Assembly: GCA_015222755.1 (NCBI GenBank)
Contig: JADFVX010000090.1
Location: 1 to 9,772 of the forward strand
Source of the DNA: Pseudomonadota bacterium
Lineage (GTDB): Bacteria; Desulfobacterota; JADFVX01
Direction of reading: 5' to 3'
Length of the DNA stretch: 9,772 bases
The notes beneath the pieces were generated by a model. That model ran no database searches and was not told the DNA's origin. It saw only the letters and a list, made by a program, of their open reading frames with translations. Of this stretch, positions 1 to 5,637 are shown one piece after another. The translations under genes were made by a program, and so were the position numbers. Numbering within the stretch: position 1 is the first letter of the stretch; every line of letters starts with the position of its first letter.

Positions 1-662
1 ACTGTGACTACGGTGTTGGAAACTACATAGCTGGCAATCACCGAAGATGTTCCTCCAGATGTGCCGATTACCGCGTCAAGGCCGCCGTCGCCTGAGCCCG
101 CCAATACGGTACCTGCTGCTCCGGAGCCGGTCTGGGATGTGGCAGTAAGTCTGCTGTCTCCAACATTGCCGTCAGGCTCTCCGCCGGGAATGTCATTGAC
201 AAGGAAGATTGCAACAGATCCGTCGGCTGCCAGTGTGGGATCGTTGGTCCCGGCCACATATTGCTGGTCAGTCCCTGCGTCATAATTTCCGTTACCGTTG
301 GTATCGAAGAAGATGCCAACCAGTGTGGGATCAAAATCAGCCGTTCCTAGCAAACTGTTGGCAGACAGATCGAATGTCTCCGTACCGTTGCCGGTATTGG
401 TGACAAGGATATTCAGGGCCTGGTCGATGGAGCCTGCAATGGCTGCAACGTTTGCAGCATCCTGCCAGCTGACACTTACGTCTATCATCTCGGCCACTTT
501 TACCGTAACGGGGGCACTTGACTTTGTCAGTGTGGCGTTGTTGATGACGTAAGATGCGGTGGCTATATTTGTTATGTCCGTGCCGACGGGTGTGCCCGCA
601 GCCAGTGCTATCCCCGGCATTGCAATTGCTATTAAAATACTCCCTAACCACTTTTTCACCAT
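1..662 (-). CDS. Exported surface/secreted protein of the DUF11-associated type, N-terminal part (runs off left edge)
   Basis: The frame stays open from the start to the left edge, giving 220 residues with no stop; the rest lies outside the window. The N-terminus MVKKWLGSILIAIAMPGIALA followed by AGTP is a clear signal peptide (cleavage after residue 21), so the product is exported. The mature start (GTPVGTDITNIATASY) and the stretch VSWQDAANV...LVTNTGNGTETF (residues 63-97) look like the N-terminal beta domain of large proteins that usually carry DUF11-like repeats further on; this is family recall. Residues 120-128, DTNGNGNYD, form a DxNxNGxxD loop resembling a calcium-binding loop. I chose the ATG at 662 because GGAGAG (676-671) sits 8 bases upstream and it gives a clean signal peptide. 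ATG 689 and ATG 839 are in the same frame but would put a charged extension ahead of the signal peptide. It follows the DUF11 gene by 173 bp with no terminator visible between them, so co-transcription is likely. Function beyond export is unknown. Confidence 0.85.
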   Translation of the reverse strand, partial: MVKKWLGSILIAIAMPGIALAAGTPVGTDITNIATASYVINNATLTKSSAPVTVKVAEMIDVSVSWQDAANVAAIAGSIDQALNILVTNTGNGTETFDLSANSLLGTADFDPTLVGIFFDTNGNGNYDAGTDQQYVAGTNDPTLAADGSVAIFLVNDIPGGEPDGNVGDSRLTATSQTGSGAAGTVLAGSGDGGLDAVIGTSGGTSSVIASYVVSNTVVT

Positions 663-670
663 TACTGTTT

Positions 671-676
671 CTCTCC
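671..676 (-). promoter_or_regulatory. Shine-Dalgarno GGAGAG deciding the start of the partial exported protein
   Basis: On the minus strand GGAGAG is followed by 8 bases and then ATG at 662. The alternative in-frame ATGs at 689 and 839 have no comparable purine run at the right distance. This supports the shorter start, which also yields the best signal peptide. Confidence 0.6.
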
Positions 677-706
677 ATAAACTTTTCATCTCGGACCGCT
701 CATTTG

Positions 707-787
707 TTACGGCGGACCTGCCCTTGTCTGAAAAATAATCGCTCCGATCTGTTTGTCTCGATCGAGCCTCTCTCTTAGGTTCTTCAT
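707..787 (-). CDS. Possible 26-residue leader peptide or gene remnant
   Basis: This short ORF encodes MKNLRERLDRDKQIGAIIFQ and six further residues ending GPP, then TAA. It is preceded by AAGGAGG (800-794) with 6 bases of spacing, the strongest ribosome binding site in the window, and it lies between the two exported-protein genes. The product is charged at its N-terminus, with no signal peptide, transmembrane helix or recognisable motif. Its stop is 44 bases before the ATG of the downstream exported protein and 17 before the in-frame ATG at 689, so it could couple translation of that gene to passage of ribosomes, or be what is left of an older 5' end. I do not recognise it, and chance occurrence is possible for an ORF of this size. 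Confidence 0.3.
   Translation of the reverse strand: MKNLRERLDRDKQIGAIIFQTRAGPP
757..766. repeat. Perfect 10-bp palindrome CTCGATCGAG
   Basis: CTCGATCGAG reads the same on both strands. It lies inside the 26-codon ORF between the two exported-protein genes. It has no loop or T-run, so it is not a terminator. It could be a protein site or chance; nothing else supports a role. Confidence 0.25.
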
Positions 788-793
788 TGGAAA

Positions 794-800
794 CCTCCTT
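794..800 (-). promoter_or_regulatory. Strong Shine-Dalgarno AAGGAGG before the 26-codon ORF
   Basis: AAGGAGG on the minus strand is 6 bases from ATG 787. It is the best match to the anti-Shine-Dalgarno in this window. It does not serve either large exported-protein gene directly, which is what makes the short ORF worth recording. Confidence 0.5.
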
Positions 801-835
801 AAATCTATTAATTATTTTTAGGTTATTAAATATTT

Positions 836-3800
836 TCATTTTATCCTCACCCTGAATCTAAGACTGAAAGAGGGGTTGTTGCCCCCGGCAGCTGCATCCA
901 TGTTGTTTGAGGGCAGGACCTTTATGTATGCAACACTGCTATCGACGCCGTTTCCATCTGCCGCAGGAGTTATAAGGGCGTCTGTGGAATCGTAAAATTC
1001 AAGGCTGTCCCCTCCGTCCCCCAGATTGACGAAGCTGTAGGTCATGCCGCTTGCCGTTGCGCCGTCTGTAAAGATGGCAGGGCCTGATCCGGCCCCTCCG
1101 ATATCATTTACATAGAACTCAGAATTTGCAGGTATTATATCTGTGATAACGACATTTTCAGCTTCACCAATCCCTGTGTTGGTAACAATAACTGTGTATT
1201 CCATGATGGCCCCCGGTATGGCCTTTGGCCCGACCGTTCCATTTATGGGGTCGGAATAAGTCTGCACCATCTTTAAAATAACAATGTCAGGCGCAGGTAA
1301 TGAAACAGGAGAGATAGCCGCACTGGCGCTGTTATTGGAACTGTTGGAATCCGCCTGGTCCACCGCAGTTATGCTCGCCGTATTTGTAATCGTAGACCCG
1401 CCCGTCCCCGTACCTACATCGACGGTAATTGTGAGGGTTGCCGTTGCCAGCTTGGCAAGGCTGCCCACCGTCCACAGGCCTGTTGCATCGTCGTAACTTC
1501 CCTGGCTGGGAGTATCCGACTGATATATAACGCCGGCCGGCAGGATGTCGGTCACCACCAGGTTTGTAGCGGCATTGGGGCCAATGTTGCCCACTGTTAT
1601 GGTATAGGTGATAGTGTCTAATTCGTCGGGAACAGAGTCACTGGCCACCTTGGTAACATAAACATCCACCTGCTGCACCGTGAGGGCGATGCTTGCAGAG
1701 TCATTGGAACTGTCCGTATCAGCCTGGTCTGCAGAGGTCACCGAGGCCGTATTTGTTATGCTGCTGCCCGCCGAGCCCGTATCCACGTCGGCCATGATCG
1801 TAAGTGTTTCGCTGCTGGAAACGGCAAGGCTCCCCACAGACCACAGGCCCGTCCCGCTGCTGTAGGTGCCGAAGGTGGAGCTGTAGCCCGTAAAGCTGAC
1901 ACCCGATGGCAGGATGTCGGTCACCTCTACGGATGTTGCATTATTGAGATCACCGTTTGAGATAATCAGCGTATAAATTATGCTGTCGCCTTCATTTGGA
2001 GAGGAGTTGTCTACCGTCTTGCTAAGAGAGAGGTCTGTAGCCCCTACTACTATGGCCGCTTCGGCCACATCATTTGAAAAATTATCATCGTACTGGTCTG
2101 AAGAATATATCCTTGCCGTATTTGTGATCGTATTGCCATCGGTGCCCGTATCGACTGTGGCGGATATAGAAATGCTTTCACTTTGCCCGAAGCCGATATC
2201 CCCTGCGCTCCAGCTGTCGCTGCTATAACTACCCTGCGTAGAGCTGTAACCTGAAAAGGTAAGTCCATCGGGAAGGACATCTCTCACTTCAACGCCTGTC
2301 CCATTGGTATCGACGCTGTTATTGCTTACCACTACGGTATATGTGACCGTAGCTCCCACAACGGGGGCGGGGCTGTCTGCACTCTTTGTTATGGAAAAGT
2401 CCACCTCAGCCACATCAACTACTATATTGGCTATTGAGATGTTGTTGGAGACATCATTATCTGCCTGGTCGGCAGAGCTTATCTCTGCTACATTCTGGAC
2501 TGCAACGCCGCTCTTGATGTTATTAATGAGGCTAACGTTTATGGTGAGGGTCTCGCTATCGCCAGGTGCGAGAGGGCCGGCAACTGTCCAGGTGAGCGTG
2601 GGGTCTGCATAGGAAGGGGTCCCCGCCGTAGAAGAATAAGAGTCAAAGATAAGGTGACTAGTATCTATGATGTCGGTAACTTCTATGTTAGTCGCATCAT
2701 CAGGACCGTTGTTTGTAAGCACCACAGAATAGGAATAGGAAGACTTCACGGGAGGCGTGGAATCGCTAGCCGTCTTTGTAAGTGACAGGTCGGCCTGTTC
2801 CACTGTAATGGAGGCGCTGGCTGAATTATCTGATGAATCGGGGTCACCACTGCCGGAAGCAGTGACAGAGGCCGTATTGGCAATAGTCGTGCCTCCCGTA
2901 CCGACGTCAACTGTTGCATCTATGGTCAGCGTTTCTGAACCTCCGTTAGCAATGCTCAGGCTGCCCCACTCCCCGCTTCCGCTGCTATACGTACCGAAGG
3001 TGGCACTATAAGCGGAAAAGCTGAGGCCTGAGGGGAGGAGGTCTGTGATTATAATAGAGTCGGCACTGTATGGACCGTCATTTGTAACAGTTACCGTATA
3101 GCTTATGGTGTCACCTTCGTTGGGGGTCGCATCGTTAACCGATTTGGACATCCGGAGGTCAGCCCCGCTTACGTAGACAATTACACTTGCCGAGTTATTG
3201 GAAGTATTTGAGTCAGCCTGGTCCGAGGCGCTAACCGAAGCAGTATTGGTTATTGTAGACCCCGCTGCAGCAGGTACTGTCGCATCGATTGTGAGGTTCT
3301 GACTAGCAGAAACAGCGAGGTCTCCCACCTGCCATACGCCTGTACTGCTGCTGTATGAACCGAAGGTGGAACTGTAACTTGAAAAACTGAGCCCTGCCGG
3401 GAGCAGGTCCGTTAGCTCAACATTTGTTGCATCGTTGTTTCCGTTATTTGTTATGCCTACGGTAAATGTTATGCTGCCGCCGCTTGCTGGAGTGGTAGTA
3501 TCTACCGACTTCGTTACGGCAAGGTCAGAACCACCCACAGTAATGGACTTTGTGGCAGAATCATTCCCGCTTACAGGATCCTCAATAACGGATGCCGTAA
3601 TGCTTGCCGTATTGTCTATAGTCGTACCGAGGGTGCCGCTGTCTACGGTGACTGTAATATTGAGTGAAGCACTGGTACCGTTTGTAAGGGAAGGGGCCTG
3701 CCATACTCCATTTCCGCTGTTATATGAGCCGCCACCGTCGTCGGACACATAGCTAAGCCCTGCGGGAAGGGAATCTGTTACCTGGATGCCTGTTGTATCA

Positions 3801-5035
3801 CCGGGGCCGTTATTTGTCACTTCAATCGTATAGACCACCGTGCCTCCCTCATTAGGTGTGGTCTTATCGGCAATCTTCGTAACAGACAGGTCGGCTGACA
3901 TCTGGACAGTCAGGGTATCTGTCCTGTTCTCATAAGTGTCGTAAGCTGCGTCTATAGAGTCAACGTAAGTAACTGTCACTGCCTCTATGGGAGCTACCTG
4001 CAGGGTCCCGTCTTCGTCGGAGACAGCCCCCGCAGCGGAGGGGGTGGATCCTGTAAAAATGCCCGTGTCGGGCCCCGTCTCTGTAACTATCACCGTCTCC
4101 GTATCGCCGGTCTGGGTCTCTACTATAACTGTAAAGCTCTGGACAATGGATGCCAGATTGTTTACGTCTGCGTCTGTCACTTTTATGTAGACCGTATCGC
4201 CTGCATATATCTGCGTCACATCACCAGTTCCAGCAATGTCGGACACAAACTTGACAGACCCGTCGGAAGGGTATGTACCAAGAGGAGTGTATGTATCGCT
4301 GCCGTTTGTGGGCATGCATTGGGACACGTCCGTAGAGCAAGTATCTGAGATATCAACGAGGTCTGCCGTCAGGGCTTGAGAGTTGTTAGAGCTTCCTATA
4401 AAAAACCTGATGGGAGAAGTATCGTTCAGACCCGTTGCAGTTTTGAATGAATCGTAGGGTAGACGAAAATCTAGAAAGTAGTCGGCACCGCCGTTCGTCG
4501 TGGAATCAGCAAGGATGCTCCGGAAATTAACGTTAAGCACCCAATCCTGTTCCCAGGCAACATTTTCAATATGGTCGGAAGGATCGCCCAGGACAGACTG
4601 AGCGGTATTTTCCCCGATGAATATACGCTCAGGGTTGGATATGCCGTCGAGCATGACCATCCACTCATAGTCACTGAAATCGTTGTCCGTATCTATGACT
4701 AAACCCCAGCCGAAGGGATCGAGGCCGTCGCCCCCCTGATTAAGGGGGTCACCGTCAACACGAATACGGAAATACATAAAGGTACCGTCGTTATGTACAT
4801 AGGCGGCAGGATATGAACCATCGTTGGTAACTATGTCTCTGGGGTCGTTAGCGCCACCCTGGGAATCACCCTCTATATCACTAATGCCCAGCGAACCTTT
4901 GGTCAACTCCATCCAGTCGGAGTCTGCCGGCCAGGCAAAAACGGATGAAGGAGAAAACAGTAATAGAACTGCTATGGAAGTAACAACTAAAGTGCAAACA
5001 AGTCTTTTCATATATGTCTGTCGATAACCTTTCAT
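836..5035 (-). CDS. Large exported DUF11-repeat surface protein (1399 aa)
   Basis: The N-terminus has a signal peptide, MKRLVCTLVVTSIAVLLLFS... with cleavage near A34 before WPADSD. Residues about 36-255 form an acidic beta-rich domain (GTFMYFRIRVDGDP, FGWGLVIDTDNDFSDYEW) with the only two mature cysteines, C233 and C240, possibly a disulfide. Residues about 258-380 form an Ig-like unit (AGDTVYIKVTDAD, ETGPDTGIFTGS). Seven DUF11 repeats begin near residues 382, 504, 626, 749, 879, 1001 and 1124, and a divergent eighth unit runs from 1250 to the end (MEYTVIVTNTGIGEAENVVITDIIP). DUF11 proteins are generally cell-surface or secreted stalk-like proteins; no enzyme motif is visible. There is no LPXTG, PEP-CTERM or C-terminal helix, so the anchoring mode is unknown. 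ATG 5035 keeps the longest frame; ATG 5011 (residue 9) gives a more conventional signal peptide, and neither has a good Shine-Dalgarno. It starts 24 bp after the small Cys-rich gene and its TGA stop overlaps an ATG (ATGA). Adhesion or envelope structure is inferred. Confidence 0.93.
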   Translation of the reverse strand: MKGYRQTYMKRLVCTLVVTSIAVLLLFSPSSVFAWPADSDWMELTKGSLGISDIEGDSQGGANDPRDIVTNDGSYPAAYVHNDGTFMYFRIRVDGDPLNQGGDGLDPFGWGLVIDTDNDFSDYEWMVMLDGISNPERIFIGENTAQSVLGDPSDHIENVAWEQDWVLNVNFRSILADSTTNGGADYFLDFRLPYDSFKTATGLNDTSPIRFFIGSSNNSQALTADLVDISDTCSTDVSQCMPTNGSDTYTPLGTYPSDGSVKFVSDIAGTGDVTQIYAGDTVYIKVTDADVNNLASIVQSFTVIVETQTGDTETVIVTETGPDTGIFTGSTPSAAGAVSDEDGTLQVAPIEAVTVTYVDSIDAAYDTYENRTDTLTVQMSADLSVTKIADKTTPNEGGTVVYTIEVTNNGPGDTTGIQVTDSLPAGLSYVSDDGGGSYNSGNGVWQAPSLTNGTSASLNITVTVDSGTLGTTIDNTASITASVIEDPVSGNDSATKSITVGGSDLAVTKSVDTTTPASGGSITFTVGITNNGNNDATNVELTDLLPAGLSFSSYSSTFGSYSSSTGVWQVGDLAVSASQNLTIDATVPAAAGSTITNTASVSASDQADSNTSNNSASVIVYVSGADLRMSKSVNDATPNEGDTISYTVTVTNDGPYSADSIIITDLLPSGLSFSAYSATFGTYSSGSGEWGSLSIANGGSETLTIDATVDVGTGGTTIANTASVTASGSGDPDSSDNSASASITVEQADLSLTKTASDSTPPVKSSYSYSVVLTNNGPDDATNIEVTDIIDTSHLIFDSYSSTAGTPSYADPTLTWTVAGPLAPGDSETLTINVSLINNIKSGVAVQNVAEISSADQADNDVSNNISIANIVVDVAEVDFSITKSADSPAPVVGATVTYTVVVSNNSVDTNGTGVEVRDVLPDGLTFSGYSSTQGSYSSDSWSAGDIGFGQSESISISATVDTGTDGNTITNTARIYSSDQYDDNFSNDVAEAAIVVGATDLSLSKTVDNSSPNEGDSIIYTLIISNGDLNNATSVEVTDILPSGVSFTGYSSTFGTYSSGTGLWSVGSLAVSSSETLTIMADVDTGSAGSSITNTASVTSADQADTDSSNDSASIALTVQQVDVYVTKVASDSVPDELDTITYTITVGNIGPNAATNLVVTDILPAGVIYQSDTPSQGSYDDATGLWTVGSLAKLATATLTITVDVGTGTGGSTITNTASITAVDQADSNSSNNSASAAISPVSLPAPDIVILKMVQTYSDPINGTVGPKAIPGAIMEYTVIVTNTGIGEAENVVITDIIPANSEFYVNDIGGAGSGPAIFTDGATASGMTYSFVNLGDGGDSLEFYDSTDALITPAADGNGVDSSVAYIKVLPSNNMDAAAGGNNPSFSLRFRVRIK
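1289..3892 (-). repeat. Seven tandem DUF11 repeats, about 122-130 codons each
   Basis: Each unit starts with DLSxTKxxDxxxP, continues through YTVxVTNNGPxxATNxxVTDxLPxGL and GxYSSxTGxW, then LTIxATVDxGTxGxTITNTASVTA, and ends with a D-x-x-D-rich segment such as DQADSNTSNNSAS. Unit lengths are 122, 122, 123, 130, 122, 123 and 126 residues. Unit 4 (749-878) is the most divergent: it lacks the GSYSS motif and has a longer loop (IIDTSHLIFDSYSSTAGTPS). Units 2, 3 and 6 are also similar in DNA, for example CCGAAGGTGG followed by an A/C-varied CTGTA-like tail on the plus strand near 1869, 2995 and 3360. This could allow repeat number to change by recombination. Confidence 0.9.
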
Positions 5036-5059
5036 AGATTAGGTTTAATAATTAATCTC

Positions 5060-5260
5060 TTAAAGCAGGTCCCTGTTGTTTTGATAGATGGGACACTGCT
5101 CATAGTTGCCGCCGCAGTAATAGATGATGTCATCAATTGCCATGCTCCTCGTATCCGAGCAGTAACAATGAGGAAGCGCTTCATCAATTAAGGGGCAGCG
5201 CCCTTTGTCCTGGAGTACTACCTGATACTCCTTATTTTTTTTCTCTTTTGCTATCTCCAT
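5060..5260 (-). CDS. Small five-cysteine protein, unknown function (66 aa)
   Basis: The product begins MEIAKEKKNKEYQVVLQDKG and has no signal peptide or membrane segment, so it is probably cytoplasmic. Cysteines are at 22, 32, 34, 49 and 56, in the pattern C-x9-C-x-C-x14-C-x6-C-P-I-Y, with aromatics flanking (YYCGGNYEQCPIY). Such spacing is typical of small metal-binding (Zn or Fe-S) or redox-active proteins; I recall similar short C...CxC...YC...Y..CP.Y proteins from anaerobic and deltaproteobacterial-type genomes, but no function is assigned. AAGGGGGAG (5274-5266) lies 5 bases before the ATG, a strong start signal that supports a real gene. It is the first gene after the putative sigma-54 promoter and ends 24 bp before the DUF11 gene, so the two are probably one transcript. 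A role in sensing or in post-translational control of the surface protein would be speculation. Confidence 0.8.
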   Translation of the reverse strand: MEIAKEKKNKEYQVVLQDKGRCPLIDEALPHCYCSDTRSMAIDDIIYYCGGNYEQCPIYQNNRDLL

Positions 5261-5265
5261 TTTTT

Positions 5266-5274
5266 CTCCCCCTT
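5266..5274 (-). promoter_or_regulatory. Shine-Dalgarno AAGGGGGAG of the five-cysteine gene
   Basis: The purine run is 5 bases upstream of ATG 5260. It makes this small ORF much more credible than the other short ORFs in the region. Confidence 0.65.
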
Positions 5275-5342
5275 GCGGTCTAACTATCTGAAATATTTGC
5301 TCTTATTCTTTCGCTTTACTCCTGCATATCATTTCTATACTT

Positions 5343-5358
5343 AACAATAAGCATGCCA
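5343..5358 (-). promoter_or_regulatory. Putative sigma-54 (-24/-12) promoter
   Basis: On the minus strand the sequence is TGGCATGCTTATTGTT, against the sigma-54 consensus TGGCAYR-N4-TTGCW. The -24 GG is at 5357-5356 and the -12 G at 5345, the required 12-bp step. The only departure from consensus is T instead of C after the -12 G. Transcription would start near 5333-5332 and leave a leader of about 72 nt before ATG 5260. The context strongly favours the call: a sigma-54 activator gene lies immediately upstream and dyads resembling activator sites lie 130-220 bp upstream of the presumed start. The mismatch in the normally conserved GC keeps the confidence moderate. Confidence 0.5.
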
Positions 5359-5458
5359 AACAGCACACGAAAGACATAAAGATTTTACCCTGAAATATCA
5401 GACACTTACGCACCAGCCTCCTGAAAAAATTGGGGAACAATTCAAAAACCGGCAGACA

Positions 5459-5490
5459 TGCAACACATTGATGCGCAACGATGTGTTGCA
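5459..5490. promoter_or_regulatory. 32-bp palindrome, candidate enhancer site of the adjacent NtrC-family regulator
   Basis: Perfect 10-bp arms TGCAACACAT (5459-5468) and ATGTGTTGCA (5481-5490) flank a 12-bp spacer that itself contains the palindrome TGCGCA (5472-5477) on the same centre, 5474.5; 28 of 32 positions are symmetric. It can also be read as two opposed 17-mers sharing 2 bp: TGCAACACATTGATGCG on the plus strand and TGCAACACATCGTTGCG on the minus strand, identical at 15 of 17 positions. Each has 6-5-6 geometry like the NtrC site TGCACC-N5-GGTGCA. The centre lies about 140 bp upstream of the inferred start, a normal distance for a sigma-54 enhancer. A folded RNA hairpin or another regulator's operator are alternatives. 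Confidence 0.6.
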
Positions 5491-5539
5491 CACCTGTCGC
5501 ATTTCATCTTATTCTTTGATAAAAAAACAGGGGTCTGGG

Positions 5540-5556
5540 TGCAAAACTACTTTGCA
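5540..5556. promoter_or_regulatory. 17-bp dyad TGCAAA-N5-TTTGCA, candidate second enhancer site
   Basis: TGCAAAACTACTTTGCA has perfect 6-bp arms around a 5-bp centre, the same 6-5-6 layout as the half-palindromes at 5459-5490 and a closely similar half-site (TGCAAM). It lies about 215 bp upstream of the inferred start of the five-cysteine operon and about 80 bp past the regulator's stop. It might instead be the stem of a weak terminator for the kinase-regulator operon, since T7 follows 12 bases later on the minus strand, but the stem is AT-rich and the T-run is not adjacent. Confidence 0.4.
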
Positions 5557-5637
5557 TTTTGATTGAAAAAATGGGGCAGGAAAAGAGTGCTTTGTGGGTC
5601 TGTACTTGGGAGTCGGAGAAGAAAAACTGGTATGCTT

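Larger units (their letters stand above)
5261..5637. other. Regulatory intergenic region between the regulator and the five-cysteine gene
   Basis: This 377-bp stretch separates the stop of the sigma-54 activator from the five-cysteine gene. It holds a 17-bp dyad (5540-5556), a 32-bp imperfect palindrome (5459-5490), a -24/-12-like element (5358-5343) and about 70 bp of presumed leader before the Shine-Dalgarno. No strong GC-rich hairpin followed directly by a T-run is visible on the minus strand. The nearest candidate is the 5540-5556 dyad, followed after 12 bases by seven T residues (minus strand). No convincing sigma-70 -35/-10 pair was seen by eye. Confidence 0.6.

Noticed and set aside
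337..678. Minus-strand ORF of 113 aa starting MERNSNGEKV
   Set aside because: It overlaps the signal-peptide-bearing frame starting at 662, its product is rich in Arg/Cys/His with no domain, and it has the look of an off-frame translation of that gene.
3435..3752. Plus-strand ORFs opposite the DUF11 repeats (this one 105 aa, with several similar ones at 1284-3011)
   Set aside because: They recur at each repeat because the antisense frame of the repetitive gene happens to be open; the products are low-complexity Val/Ser/Pro strings without start signals.
5459..5490. The 32-bp palindrome as an intrinsic terminator
   Set aside because: On the minus strand the arm is followed by TGTCTGCCGG before a short T-run, so no U-tract is adjacent; internal symmetry and position fit a protein-binding site better.
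5303..5491. Minus-strand 62-aa ORF (GTG start) in the regulatory region, with a hydrophobic Cys-rich tail MSFVCCLACLLLSIEMIC
   Set aside because: The longest start has no Shine-Dalgarno, the AGGAGG inside it is only 3 bases from an internal GTG, and it spans the candidate promoter. A short membrane peptide cannot be excluded, but nothing else supports it.
5531..5610. Repeated GGGTCTG words (near 5531 and 5597) as direct-repeat operator
   Set aside because: Only seven bases are shared and the flanks differ; within chance for this length.
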